Below, in pieces: positions 36,767-46,688 of a stretch of 64,000 bases of DNA (position 1 is its first letter; every line of letters begins with the position of its first letter). Under the pieces are notes generated by a model. That model was given only the letters and a program-made list of their open reading frames with translations. It made no database searches and was not told where the DNA came from. A program made the translations under genes and the position numbers. The stretch comes from Lentisphaera araneosa HTCC2155 (GTDB lineage Bacteria; Verrucomicrobiota; Lentisphaeria; Lentisphaerales; Lentisphaeraceae), in the NCBI RefSeq assembly GCF_000170755.1, contig NZ_ABCK01000004.1:62001-126000 (forward strand), in the 5' to 3' direction.

Positions 36767-38310
36767 AGCTCACCCTGCCATTGAAAGCCCGCTTTGAGAA
36801 AGCGCTGACGTGACTTATCGGACTTTAATGTTCTTATTAAGCGTCCCATGAGAAGGGGGTATTTTGATTTTTTATTTATGCTAATATTTTGTATTGCAGT
36901 TGCTAAAGGATGTTGAATGGGGATAAGCTCATATTCTTGGTTGAGTAGGGCACAGTTGGCGGTATAAACTAGTGCAGCATCCAATTTGTCGTGGGCAGAA
37001 AATGCGGTTAATAACTCGTGTGCTGTGGGAGTCGTGACAATAGCATTTTGTTTAGCTTGTTCTTCTATTTTTAGTTCTCTAAGCATTTTCCAGCTGAGGT
37101 AGCCAAGAGTACTTTTTTTGGGATTAGTGGTGCCAAATTTTATCCCTTCATTTTGTAGGTCACTTAAAGCTTTAATGTTTTTTGGATTGCCTTTTCGAAC
37201 GAGGATGACAATCTCTGTGGAAGAAACATCTTTGGCTGCGATGAAATCATTTTTGACTTTGTCGTAATAGCTCGCATCACAAGTCATGAACCCATCTGGC
37301 CCTTGCAGGGAGTCGGCTTTGATAGAGGCGACTAAGGTGCCGCAACCAGCATATGAAGTACTGATCTTTACGCCCTCTCGTTCTTCAAATTCTTTAATGG
37401 TTTTACTGACGGCATTTTTATTAACGCCTCCACAATATAGGTTCAGGGCCGGCTGACTGGCCCATGAATCACCCGAATTAGGAGTGAAAGCATACTTTTC
37501 GAAAATATGTGCTGACTCAGGTGCAGATAGGTAACGAGCTAGGTGTAAGGCAGTGGAGGGTTTGGCATTATTACTAATTAAATTTACTGAAATCTCGGCG
37601 CGTGAATTATTTAATTCCTCTAAGTCAATGATTCTTAGATCAAATTGTTTAGCGGTGGTATCCCATATAATGCCAGCACGAATATCCTGGGAACTTTTTA
37701 TTGAGGCAGCGCATTCAGTAACTTTTGAATGAATAACTTTGGCATTAGCTTTGAGCTTATCCCATAGCTCGTGGGGCATGAGGGTGTCTTTCGTTTTTTT
37801 TCCGGCTCCAGCGCGTTCATTGCAAATAGCTAGCTTGATGTTTTTTTTGAATAAATCATCAAAAGAATTGATCTTTATAGGGTCATCTTTTTTAAGGGCA
37901 AGAACGAGACGAAAACTCGCGAGGGGGAGCTGCTCAGCACTTAGTTTTTTGGCTAAAGTCCTGTCGGTAAATGAATTGTCAGCAGGGATGTAGAGGTCAG
38001 TTCTGCTTTTGTTGAATTGGGCATCTTGTTGGATTTTACTCTCTAGCTCCCCGCTAGAGCCATACTCGATCTGAACTTTCACTCCGGTCTCATTTTCATA
38101 GTTTTGACATATTTCTTTGATGGGCATTCGTATCCCTGCTGCGCAGTAAACGAGTAATTCATCATCTTGAGAAACCGTGTTCTCATCATTCATTTTAAAA
38201 ATGGCGAGACCAAGAACAAAGACCACGATTACCGAGATGAAAAAGTTTCGTAAGCCATGTTGTTGAGAATGTTGAAATAAATTTTTATCTGTGTTGATTT
38301 TTTTAGCCAT
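36763..38310 (-). CDS. Membrane-anchored double ModA-like substrate-binding protein
   Basis: 515 residues. One membrane anchor (about 24-42) precedes two tandem ModA-type binding domains: the first begins ELLVYCAAGIRMPIKEICQNY and has the GSSGELESKI anion-loop pattern, and the second begins LNLYCGGVNKNAVSKTIKEF with AGCGTLVASIK. ModA proteins bind molybdate, tungstate or related oxyanions through such loops. Two fused domains on one anchor are unusual. Whether both bind the same ligand is unknown; the anion-binding Ser residues are kept in the first but changed to CGT in the second. Confidence 0.85.
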   Translation of the reverse strand: MAKKINTDKNLFQHSQQHGLRNFFISVIVVFVLGLAIFKMNDENTVSQDDELLVYCAAGIRMPIKEICQNYENETGVKVQIEYGSSGELESKIQQDAQFNKSRTDLYIPADNSFTDRTLAKKLSAEQLPLASFRLVLALKKDDPIKINSFDDLFKKNIKLAICNERAGAGKKTKDTLMPHELWDKLKANAKVIHSKVTECAASIKSSQDIRAGIIWDTTAKQFDLRIIDLEELNNSRAEISVNLISNNAKPSTALHLARYLSAPESAHIFEKYAFTPNSGDSWASQPALNLYCGGVNKNAVSKTIKEFEEREGVKISTSYAGCGTLVASIKADSLQGPDGFMTCDASYYDKVKNDFIAAKDVSSTEIVILVRKGNPKNIKALSDLQNEGIKFGTTNPKKSTLGYLSWKMLRELKIEEQAKQNAIVTTPTAHELLTAFSAHDKLDAALVYTANCALLNQEYELIPIQHPLATAIQNISINKKSKYPLLMGRLIRTLKSDKSRQRFLKAGFQWQGEL

Positions 38311-38313
38311 AAC

Positions 38314-38967
38314 TTATACGAGTTCTCCGTTTTTCATTGAGTATTGTTTATTACTATATGAGTGAATTCTCTGGTCGTGGGTAACCATGAGAACCGCCCC
38401 GCCAGATTGACAAAATTGACTGAGGTTATCCATAAGGATTTTGGTGTTTTCATCATCGAGATTGCCCGTGGGTTCATCTGCAAAAATAAGTGATGGAGAA
38501 GTCACTAGAGCTCGTGCTGCAGCGACGCGTTGTTGCTCGCCAACACTGAGCTGAGACGGTTTATGTTTGAGGCGATGGCTGAGTTGAAAGCTATCAATGA
38601 GTTTGAGTGCCTTTGCCTTGATATTGGGTATCTGAATATTAGCTGAAGGTAGGGTGATGTTCTCTAAAATATTGAGATAGGGAACTAAATGAAATTGTTG
38701 GAAAATGAAGTTTAAGTGCAGTGCTCGGAAGCGGGTCCGTTGACCAGAGTTCATTTCGTAGAGGTTTTGATTTTGGATGATGACTTCACCACTATCGGGA
38801 GTGAGTAGGCCAGCACCCATCATGAGCAAAGTCGATTTGCCACAACCACTAGGGCCGTGGATAGAAAGAAAATCACCAGATTGAGCATGGAGGTTGAGCT
38901 CTTTAACGGCCTTTACTGAAGAACTTTGCCCATCATAGGATTTACTTATTTGTTTGATTTCAATCAT
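38314..38967 (-). CDS. LolD/MacB-type ABC transporter ATP-binding protein
   Basis: 217 residues. Walker [11 protein letters not shown]-loop [18 protein letters not shown], signature [15 protein letters not shown], Walker [13 protein letters not shown] and H-loop MVTHD. The Q-loop and EPTGNLD are typical of the LolD/FtsE/MacB class that pairs with FtsX-type permeases, and the FtsX gene lies 5 bp upstream. The signature has LSVGE rather than LSGGE. The pair probably moves a lipid, lipoprotein or peptide, or does mechanical work on the envelope, rather than importing a small solute. Confidence 0.92.
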   Translation of the reverse strand: MIEIKQISKSYDGQSSSVKAVKELNLHAQSGDFLSIHGPSGCGKSTLLMMGAGLLTPDSGEVIIQNQNLYEMNSGQRTRFRALHLNFIFQQFHLVPYLNILENITLPSANIQIPNIKAKALKLIDSFQLSHRLKHKPSQLSVGEQQRVAAARALVTSPSLIFADEPTGNLDDENTKILMDNLSQFCQSGGAVLMVTHDQRIHSYSNKQYSMKNGELV

Positions 38968-38972
38968 AATAA

Positions 38973-40343
38973 TTAATCCTGTTTTAAGAGTGTGGCGGGG
39001 TCAGTGGATAATGCTTTGGCACTAGCCGGAAATGCGGCCACTAAAGCGATAAGAGGACCAAAGATAAAAACAGACAGTATTTCTTGGAAGAATAAAACCG
39101 GGGGATGCTGGCTATTGAGTACAGGATCGAAAGGAGTGTTGAAACAGCTCAGGACTAAGAAGAGGCAAAGGCAGGAGGCTAAAAGGCCTGATAGGCAACT
39201 TCGACTGAGGAAGATGAGAAAAACCTTGCTCTTTGAAAAGCCGTTGGCTGAGTAAATTCCCAGCTCATTTCTCCGTTCCCTAAGGTTGTGCATAGATAGG
39301 ATAAGGATAGTTAAAATAGCTAAAGAAAGCGAGGAACTCATAATGATAAGAGAATTTTTTCTAAGGCCTGAACGTAAAACTTGGCGTTGGTTTTTTATTC
39401 CCTTAAGCTCATCGCTTGCTTGCACTTTTAATAAACTTAATTGTTCCTGACGGGCCTTGGCGGCATTGACGCGCGCTTCGGCTCGAGCCAATGCAGAACT
39501 TTGTTTTTCTATGACCTTGGTGCCAGGTAAAATAGCTTGAACTTCCGCCCGTACTTCACCGAGACGGTCGAGGCTTGCACAATTGCAGTTCAGAGCGAGA
39601 ATGGAACTGATTCTACCTTCGAGATTGAAGAGCTCTTGGCAATCTTTGAGGTTGATCCAGACAGAAATATCATCTTTTGATCCACGTTGCTCATGGCATT
39701 TTACAATGGTGAACTCCTTCCCTTGTAACTTAATCTTTGAATTGACTTTTAATCCGATCTGTCGATGAAGTTCGTATCCTAAAACAATTTCGCCACTTGT
39801 GACTGGGTCGAGCAAGGCTCCTTTGATCCTACCCTTGTCATCAGTGACTAAACCGCGATGGGCAATGGGAACTTCGCCACGTGTACCAATGACAATGATA
39901 TTTCTTTTTTGCTCAGTCCAATCAATTTTTCTGACCAGGCGTGGCAGTAGGTGGTTGATTTTGGCCAAGCTTTTTGTTTGCGCTAACTTATTCACATAAT
40001 TTTCAGGCATGGTTTTACTAGCGAAGCCACGGTCGTGAACATCAGCTAAGTTTTGCCCTTCGGGAAAAATGAAAATGTTAAAGCCCAAGCCTTTCATGTT
40101 TTTGCGTATTTGATCCTCGAGCTTTGTAATGATGGCTTGAGTTTCCTCTTGGTGCTTTTTGTTAGTTTGGTACCAAGTTTCTTCATTGATTCTCAGTGTC
40201 GAATTGGTCTCGCTATCAAAGCTTCTTAAAGAAATGATACTGATTAACAGACTGAATAATCCTGTTGCCATGAGCAAAGTTGAGCTTAGGAAGGCAAGTT
40301 TACGATACATGACTTCCCTAATAATGATTTTAAAACAAGACAT
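38973..40343 (-). CDS. FtsX/MacB-like ABC permease
   Basis: 456 residues. One N-terminal membrane helix (about 14-36), a large extracytoplasmic region (about 37-320) that includes a coiled stretch (ARAEARVNAAKARQEQLSLL), then three C-terminal helices with the FtsX motif RRNELGIYSANGFSKSKV on the cytoplasmic side. The last residues SADPATLLK-like (STDPATLLKQD) are typical of MacB-type permeases. It is in an operon with the LolD-type ATPase and probably acts together with it. Confidence 0.9.
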   Translation of the reverse strand: MSCFKIIIREVMYRKLAFLSSTLLMATGLFSLLISIISLRSFDSETNSTLRINEETWYQTNKKHQEETQAIITKLEDQIRKNMKGLGFNIFIFPEGQNLADVHDRGFASKTMPENYVNKLAQTKSLAKINHLLPRLVRKIDWTEQKRNIIVIGTRGEVPIAHRGLVTDDKGRIKGALLDPVTSGEIVLGYELHRQIGLKVNSKIKLQGKEFTIVKCHEQRGSKDDISVWINLKDCQELFNLEGRISSILALNCNCASLDRLGEVRAEVQAILPGTKVIEKQSSALARAEARVNAAKARQEQLSLLKVQASDELKGIKNQRQVLRSGLRKNSLIIMSSSLSLAILTILILSMHNLRERRNELGIYSANGFSKSKVFLIFLSRSCLSGLLASCLCLFLVLSCFNTPFDPVLNSQHPPVLFFQEILSVFIFGPLIALVAAFPASAKALSTDPATLLKQD

Positions 40344-40354
40344 GATACAGGGGC

Positions 40355-41698
40355 TTATTTAAAGCAGTAGATATGACCTGCATCAGTACTAACCACCAAG
40401 GACTGATCAATAATGGCTAAACCGTAAGCTCTACCATTGACTTGTAGTTTTTGTTTGAGCTTCCCATTGTGTGCATCCATAATCAAGACGGCGTTATCAC
40501 TGCCACCGATTAAGGAGTCTCCGGCCTTAATCCATGAAATGGGTGTTTCTGCATCGACTTTCCAGAGGGTAGTCGACTGAATATTCTTATTAATGACAAC
40601 AAGTTCTTTATCAATTTCCTTTGTGCGTACTAAATCTTCGGCAGTAGGCTTGCGCTTTTTAGCCGTAAATGAATTCTTTTCTTTGATTAATTTATCTCGC
40701 TGCATGGTGTGTTTTGAATAGTTTATTCGGTTGATGCAATGCAGTTGCCCATTCTTGTGATAAAAGGCTTTTTCTTTATCAATGATCATGCGGTCAGTGC
40801 CATCTAAGGTCACCATATTGGTTTTTGACTTTGTATTGGTCATCAGCACGACATCATTTTTGTTTTTTTGGTTTCTGGGCCCAGAAATTAACATGTCATC
40901 TTCACTCACGAGTAGGAAAGTGGAACCTGCATTTCCCAAGGAGCCATTGCGTTGACCCGTATTTTGTTTAAATAGAAGGGCGGAGGCTCTCCCCTGGGGG
41001 ATGATGAGTTGATCTGAGGCTGATAATATAGCGCCCTCGAGGGTGGCCTTGCTATATTCTGTTTTATAAATTTCAGAGCCATCTTCGGCGTTTACACAGC
41101 ATATATAAGAGGTCTCCCAAGGGACTAAGGAATTCGCAAAATATGCTTTGCCATTTTCCACAATGACTCCCGTACGGCAAGGCCACATGGAGATGAATTT
41201 GCCATTGCTGGGGATGGTACGTCCATTGTTGACAGCCGCATATTTCCACAGCAGTTCACCCTTTAGATTGATGCAGTAGACAAAACCATCATCAGAACCA
41301 AAATAAAGTTTGTTTTGACTAATAGTAGGGGGGAAGCGAACAGGGGCATTGGTGAAGAAAAGCCAATCTTCTATTCCCGTTTTAAGGTCGAGGCAGTGTA
41401 CGGCATTATCAATGGAAGATGAAAAGTAAACTTTACCATTTTGACCCGTGACAAAAAAAGCGGGATCAAAATTACGTAGTGATTGAAGCCCTGTGTTTGC
41501 CGCCCAGGCATCCCATTTTGCCGGAGCACTCCAAGCTGTTTGTGGGCGTGTTTCTGAAAGTCGTTTCCACATGGGTTTGAGTTGAGAGGATATTATGTCG
41601 GAGCTCACGCCACTTCGTCTATAATCGTGTTTGTAGGTAGGCCAGTCTTTTGCTTGAATGAAGCTACTGATGCAGAGTAAGGTGAATAAAAGTTTCAT
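40355..41698 (-). CDS. Secreted PQQ-like beta-propeller protein
   Basis: 447 residues from the ATG at 41698, which overlaps the upstream TAA by one base (TAATG); the longer frame to 41713 adds only MGDKI before the signal peptide. Signal peptide MKLLFTLLCISSFIQA. WPTYKHDYRRSGVS is the standard opening of a PQQ-enzyme-repeat propeller, and blade motifs recur (VHCLDLKTGIEDWLF, VYCINLKGELLWKY, CVNAEDGSEIY). The last blade closes with GHIYCFK. No quinoprotein catalytic residues are evident, so it is more likely a BamB-like scaffold or binding protein than a dehydrogenase. Confidence 0.85.
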   Translation of the reverse strand: MKLLFTLLCISSFIQAKDWPTYKHDYRRSGVSSDIISSQLKPMWKRLSETRPQTAWSAPAKWDAWAANTGLQSLRNFDPAFFVTGQNGKVYFSSSIDNAVHCLDLKTGIEDWLFFTNAPVRFPPTISQNKLYFGSDDGFVYCINLKGELLWKYAAVNNGRTIPSNGKFISMWPCRTGVIVENGKAYFANSLVPWETSYICCVNAEDGSEIYKTEYSKATLEGAILSASDQLIIPQGRASALLFKQNTGQRNGSLGNAGSTFLLVSEDDMLISGPRNQKNKNDVVLMTNTKSKTNMVTLDGTDRMIIDKEKAFYHKNGQLHCINRINYSKHTMQRDKLIKEKNSFTAKKRKPTAEDLVRTKEIDKELVVINKNIQSTTLWKVDAETPISWIKAGDSLIGGSDNAVLIMDAHNGKLKQKLQVNGRAYGLAIIDQSLVVSTDAGHIYCFK

Positions 41699-44436
41699 TA
41701 TTTTGTCTCCCAAGGGCTAAAGCCCAAAGATGTTTCAATCCATCCACCGCAAGAGCAGCCAGCACCACCTTCCGGTACTAAAAGCATGCCAGAAGCCGGA
41801 ATCATGCTTAACCAGCAACTCGGTCTGAGTCTAGACCAGGTACTTGTTTTACCTGTTTCTTTTGACCATATAGAGATCTGGCGGCTAGTGCCCCGAAAGA
41901 CAAGGCCCTGTTTGATTCCCACATAATTGTGGCAGCCTTCTCGTTTGCCGATTCCTTTGCGGATTTGTTTACCAGAAATGATATTATAGGCCATGGGCTC
42001 TTGGTAAATAGTATTATCGACAATAACGGGGTGGAGCATATGACCGGAATGGTGACTACTTGGCCAATTGTGATTCACCTCCCATACTGGCTTGCCGTTT
42101 TTAATGTCAAAATTATAGATATAATACTTTTTATTTTTGCTGTTACTTAAACTAATGAGTAGACTTTTATCTGTGCTTTGCATGTAAAAAACAATATCTC
42201 CATCAACGGTGTCAATGTCCTTCTCCCAGACAACTTTACCACTTTTGGCGTTGAGACAAACGAGGAATTGATTGTTCCAAAGTTGTTCTTCAGTAATTCT
42301 GGAATCTTCGAGCTGAAGGACTTCAGGGTTTCGAGTCTCGACAAAATAAATGAGTTCATTTTGGTAGCAGATACTCGTGTTAATAATGAGACCCAACTTG
42401 TAGGTCCATAGCCTTTCTCCTTTTTTACTTAAAGCAAAGAAGCTTTCACTGCATACTTTACCAGTGCTTTTATCATTGAGATTATCATACCATTGATTGT
42501 TGCCGTAATACTCTTTGTAAATGGATTCAGGACGTACAGAGGAGCCATAAATTCGATCTTTATCTTGACCGATGAAGCCCCATTCGTAGTTCTTCATACG
42601 CTCTTTCATCTCAAGGCTATAGTGATTGATGACCTTGCCATCTTTGGCATTAATTAATAAGATATGATCATTGATAGCGGTGTATACGATTTCGCCATCC
42701 GTACACCAGTTTGACGCATCGCGAGGGATGTTGACACGACGGAGTTTGGGGATTTCTAGGGTCCATAAAATACTTCCGTTATGGGCATCAAGTGCGGCCA
42801 TGCGATTCATGCCTTGGTGGAATAGTCGGCCATTGGCAGATAGGGGGGCGGGCATTCTCGGGTTGCGATCAATTCCGAAATCGCCACCAGGTCGTCCGAT
42901 CCATTGCAGTTTCAGGTTTTCACTACTACTCATATTATTTAAGCTTTCCCCAGAGTATGTACTGTTGTTTCCTGATCCATATTGCGAAAGCCATTGCCCT
43001 TGGCCCTTAAGTTCCATTTTCTTGGCAATTGAAAACTTTTTATGGGCAATAGTTTTGAAATCGGCATGAGGGGGGATTTTACTCGTGCTTATAAGGACTC
43101 CAGATGGTTTCACATGTTTCACAAGCTTTTCAATGGTGGATGATTTTACGCCGCTCAGTAAAAGGGTGTTGAAAATGTTTTGGCTTAAACTTAAGTTTTT
43201 TAAGTCTTTATAATAATAGGCGTTTATACGTGAGCCATAAAGTTTATTCTTGTATAGTGAGAGACGCAGTTTGTTGACTAGAGCATCATTATCGTGGAAA
43301 TAAGAGATCTGCATCTTGCTTTGCGCCGCAAGAGCCAGCAGTAATGACTCAGAGGTTTTTCCAAAAATGGCTAGGTGACCATGGGAGTTTTTACTGAGCT
43401 TAAGGATTTCTTGAGCTGATTGAAGTGCAAGAGAACTTTTCGTTTCTAGGGGAATAGGGGCGTAATTAACATTGCTCTCCAATTCGAATAAAGGGTTTTT
43501 GAACTCTTGGCCAGATTTGTTGCTAGCAATGATTTTATATTTGTATTTGTAGCCTTTATTCAAGTTTTTTAAAATGAATTTTTGTTGCTTAGAGCTTGAG
43601 CCTTTATATATTTCCTTAGTTCCGGAGTGATGGTAAAGTTCGACATGACAATTCATTGGCTCAAAAAGGTGGAAGTTAAGTTCGGCACTACTTGGTGAAA
43701 GGAATTGTAAAATGGGCGTTCTGTCAAACGGAAGTTCCTTGGGGAGAGCCTTGATAGATGCGTCTGAAAGGGACTGGATTTGTGATTGATTTAAAGCTTT
43801 ATTTTGAAAACCAGCACTGATCATTAAGCCATTTAGAGGAGTTCTTTCATCTTTGTCTTTATAAGCACCTACAATGAGCTCACCAAAATCAGCATAGAGA
43901 ATGCTACCCGATAGGTCTCTGCGACCAGTGAGCTTACCATTGATATAGATTTTAATTTCTTTTCCATCATAGACACCCGCTACATGATAAAGAGTGTTTT
44001 TCTTAAACTTCTCACTACTTTGTACATAGCTGAGTCGCCCTGAAGTCGCCACGGCAAAGTTGAAGTTGCCTTCGTTATAACCCAGTAACCAACCTTTTTC
44101 GTAACTTCCGTTATCTTGGAAATGGCCAATGATGGAACCCCACTTTGTCCCTTCTTTTAAAGAGACAATGGCTTGAGCACTGACTTTCTCCCTAGGTAGT
44201 CGTTCAAGAGTTATTTTCGGGAAACTCAGTACATTCCCACTAGCTTGCCAACCATATCCATCAATATTGGGAAGTTCTTCAAATTTTCCTTGTTCCTTAG
44301 CGCTTGAAGAAATAATGCTTTTCCCTTTGATCATTTCTTTATTGAACTTTACGGAGAACTCTTCAATTACCTCCGAGTGAAGTTGAGCCGCTAAGGGAAT
44401 GAGGAGGAGGGTGAGAAACTTGTAGCTTATTTTCAT
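41698..44436 (-). CDS. Secreted LamG - degenerate methyltransferase - PQQ-like propeller protein
   Basis: About 912 residues from the ATG at 44436, chosen because AGGAA precedes it and the signal peptide MKISYKFLTLLLIPLAAQLHS follows; the ATG at 44472 would add 12 residues. Domains in order: LamG/concanavalin-like (about 70-210), a short FN3-like stretch, a Rossmann-like segment resembling a class I methyltransferase without a clear SAM loop (HGHLAIFGKTSESLLLALAA), then a PQQ-type propeller beginning LKLQWIGRPGGDFGIDRN and ending near GGAGCSCGGWIETSLGF, which has a Cys-rich CSCGG motif. It is the first gene of the eight-gene operon. Propellers with such a degenerate methyltransferase piece recur in Planctomycetes. 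Confidence 0.82.
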   Translation of the reverse strand: MKISYKFLTLLLIPLAAQLHSEVIEEFSVKFNKEMIKGKSIISSSAKEQGKFEELPNIDGYGWQASGNVLSFPKITLERLPREKVSAQAIVSLKEGTKWGSIIGHFQDNGSYEKGWLLGYNEGNFNFAVATSGRLSYVQSSEKFKKNTLYHVAGVYDGKEIKIYINGKLTGRRDLSGSILYADFGELIVGAYKDKDERTPLNGLMISAGFQNKALNQSQIQSLSDASIKALPKELPFDRTPILQFLSPSSAELNFHLFEPMNCHVELYHHSGTKEIYKGSSSKQQKFILKNLNKGYKYKYKIIASNKSGQEFKNPLFELESNVNYAPIPLETKSSLALQSAQEILKLSKNSHGHLAIFGKTSESLLLALAAQSKMQISYFHDNDALVNKLRLSLYKNKLYGSRINAYYYKDLKNLSLSQNIFNTLLLSGVKSSTIEKLVKHVKPSGVLISTSKIPPHADFKTIAHKKFSIAKKMELKGQGQWLSQYGSGNNSTYSGESLNNMSSSENLKLQWIGRPGGDFGIDRNPRMPAPLSANGRLFHQGMNRMAALDAHNGSILWTLEIPKLRRVNIPRDASNWCTDGEIVYTAINDHILLINAKDGKVINHYSLEMKERMKNYEWGFIGQDKDRIYGSSVRPESIYKEYYGNNQWYDNLNDKSTGKVCSESFFALSKKGERLWTYKLGLIINTSICYQNELIYFVETRNPEVLQLEDSRITEEQLWNNQFLVCLNAKSGKVVWEKDIDTVDGDIVFYMQSTDKSLLISLSNSKNKKYYIYNFDIKNGKPVWEVNHNWPSSHHSGHMLHPVIVDNTIYQEPMAYNIISGKQIRKGIGKREGCHNYVGIKQGLVFRGTSRQISIWSKETGKTSTWSRLRPSCWLSMIPASGMLLVPEGGAGCSCGGWIETSLGFSPWETK

Positions 44437-44671
44437 GAAAATTCCTGGTTTGTATAAGGCTGATTCAAGCAAGGGCTTAGGTGATATTTGTTATTTAATG
44501 TTATTTGATATAGATATTAGCTGTTGGAAGACACCGCTTCAAGCTTGCAAAGTGTGGGTTTTTTTCAACATATTAACGAAGTTTTATTTGTCTTTTGGGT
44601 TTGCATTCAGCGGATGTCTGAATAATGCTATAAACATAATCGTTTGAAAAAGAAAAGTTTAGGAAAAAAGA

Positions 44672-45799
44672 ATGATGATGAAAAAAATATGGCTATGTTT
44701 CCTTATTGTATTAAGTTCGAATGCATGTGAAGTTCCTGTTTTTCGTTTTGCTCTAGAGCGTTGGGCTGCGGATAAATACACTTTGCAATTTGATGAAGGT
44801 TTAGCTCTAGCTACAGATCCTAAAAGGCTTGAGCTTATCGATAAATTAAATAGCTTGGGCGAAAGTAAAGCTAACATAAAAATTCTTCGTCAAAAATCTA
44901 ATCAGCAGTTTTCTTCTCTTAGCTTATATGAACCAAATAAAGGAATGTTACAAGCTAAGGCAGTTTGGGAAGGTTTTTTTAATCATGAGAACTTAAATCA
45001 TTTGGTCGAATCACCTGCGAGGCAAAAGTTAGCAGACTATTTATTGTCGGGAGCTTCAGTTGTTTGGGTCATTGTTGAGTCGGGTGATAGCGAGAGGGAT
45101 GCTGAGTTTGAAAAGCAATTAAGAGCTCATGTTGCTAAGGCACAAAAAGCTTTGAGTTTATCCGATGAAATAATTTTGATGGATGATCAGGAAAAGATAG
45201 ACTCCGCTTCGACCAAAAAAGAGTTGGATAATATGATAAAGTCATCAATACCTTTAAAAATTGATTTTTCTTATCTCCGAATTTCCAAAGACGATCCTGC
45301 AGAGGAAGTTTTCTTGAGCATGCTATTTGCCAAAATGCCACCCTCTGAAAGACTCAATGAAGCTTTTGCCTTTCCCGTTTTTGGTCGAGGGCGAGTCATT
45401 AATGGAGTGCCTGAGTCAAAATTAAATGAGGCAGGGGTTGTTGAGATGTGCCAGTACCTCTGTGGTCGATGCTCTTGTACAGTGAAATCTGAAAACCCTG
45501 GCATGGATCTTTTGATGAATATTTCTTGGGATCAGTATGTTGCAGAGGGGAGTATGCAGGTACGTGAAATATTGCCTCCTCTAAGTGGTGTCTTAGAGTT
45601 AGATGATTCTCCGGAGAAGCAAGAACTCGATTCTAAAACTTCGAATGAAAGTCAAGACTTAGATCCTCAAGTCACATCACCAGTGACAAAGCAAGAAGTC
45701 TTAAAGCCAGTTACCTTTAAGTCCTTGTGGATCACAATCGGAGTCTTTGCTTTCGTCTTGGTATTATCGACTATGTTTTTGCTCAAAAAAAATAAATAA
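44672..45799 (+). CDS. Secreted/membrane protein with ACEVPVFRFALERW motif, function unknown
   Basis: 375 residues. Signal peptide followed at once by CEVPVFRFALERW, then an acidic, helix-rich ectodomain with possible thioredoxin-like secondary structure (VVWVIVESGD at about 130). A second motif has three Cys in QYLCGRCSCTVK (about residue 268-279). A C-terminal membrane helix (about 349-371) is followed by KKNK. It is divergent from the PQQ-ABC operon across 235 bp, and I associate this CxVPVFRxALERW family with planctomycete loci holding the same transporter set. A role in that system is therefore likely, the activity unknown. Confidence 0.75.
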   Translation: MMMKKIWLCFLIVLSSNACEVPVFRFALERWAADKYTLQFDEGLALATDPKRLELIDKLNSLGESKANIKILRQKSNQQFSSLSLYEPNKGMLQAKAVWEGFFNHENLNHLVESPARQKLADYLLSGASVVWVIVESGDSERDAEFEKQLRAHVAKAQKALSLSDEIILMDDQEKIDSASTKKELDNMIKSSIPLKIDFSYLRISKDDPAEEVFLSMLFAKMPPSERLNEAFAFPVFGRGRVINGVPESKLNEAGVVEMCQYLCGRCSCTVKSENPGMDLLMNISWDQYVAEGSMQVREILPPLSGVLELDDSPEKQELDSKTSNESQDLDPQVTSPVTKQEVLKPVTFKSLWITIGVFAFVLVLSTMFLLKKNK

Positions 45800-45819
45800 C
45801 TGTTCATAGGACCTTTGTT

Positions 45820-46563
45820 ATGATTGAAATAAAAAAGCAATTAATGGAAGTGGGCTTATCCTCTAAGGAAGTTGAAGTCTATTTGAGCATTTTAAAAATG
45901 GGCTCATCAACGGTGATGGAACTTTCTTATGAAAGTGGAGTGAATCGCTGCACGGTATACGATATTTTAGAATCTCTAAAGAAGATGGGCTTAGTGACTC
46001 AAACATATAAAGGCAAGCGTCGTGTCTTTATGGTTCAGCACCCAGAGAGTTTAAATTTAATGCCGCGCAAAGCTTTGGATGTCATTGGTGAGATTATGCC
46101 CGAACTCAACTGCCTCTATAACAAAGCTATGCATAAGTCCCGCATTGAGTATCATGAGGGCTATGAGGGGATAGTTTATGCCAACGATAAGCTCTTGGAA
46201 GTGACAGAGAAAGAATATTATTACTTTGGTTCTGTAGAAGAGATGACTCGACTTATTGGTTCTCGTTATTTAGAGAAATTTGTGAAAAAGCGGGTCTCTT
46301 TAGGGATTTGGTCGAATGCGGTTCGGATTCGCGGTAAAGAAACAGATCTAGACTTTATGCAGGGGGACGATAAAAATTTGCGGCGGGTAAAGTACTTTCC
46401 TCGTTCGATAAGTGAAGATTTGGCTGCTTTATATGTGACTGATAGCCATGTATTTATAATCTCATCTCTCAATGAAGGTTATAGTATTATTATTGAAAGT
46501 TTTGAACTGGTGTCTTTGATGAAAACAGTTTGGAACATCATTTGGGCTGTAGCAGAGGATTAG
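45820..46563 (+). CDS. TrmB-family transcriptional regulator
   Basis: 247 residues. The N-terminal winged helix is of TrmB type (LSSKEVEVYLSILKMGSSTV, then VNRCTVYDILESLKKMGLV). The C-terminal part (about 110-240) has the TrmB effector-domain pattern, including a phospholipase-D-like GYEGIVYANDKLLEV segment. It is 20 bp after the CEVPVFRFALERW gene and in the same operon. It probably controls the divergent PQQ-ABC operon. TrmB proteins usually sense sugars; what this one senses is unknown. Confidence 0.87.
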   Translation: MIEIKKQLMEVGLSSKEVEVYLSILKMGSSTVMELSYESGVNRCTVYDILESLKKMGLVTQTYKGKRRVFMVQHPESLNLMPRKALDVIGEIMPELNCLYNKAMHKSRIEYHEGYEGIVYANDKLLEVTEKEYYYFGSVEEMTRLIGSRYLEKFVKKRVSLGIWSNAVRIRGKETDLDFMQGDDKNLRRVKYFPRSISEDLAALYVTDSHVFIISSLNEGYSIIIESFELVSLMKTVWNIIWAVAED

Positions 46564-46688
46564 AACTATTTCTTATGCTTAGCTTTTCACGATTAAGGCT
46601 TAATTTTGAAAAGGCACGAGCGGCTTATTTTAAGAGAAGCGGTCTGGAGCCGATATATAGCTAGGCGAAAATAAATCCTGATTTATAG

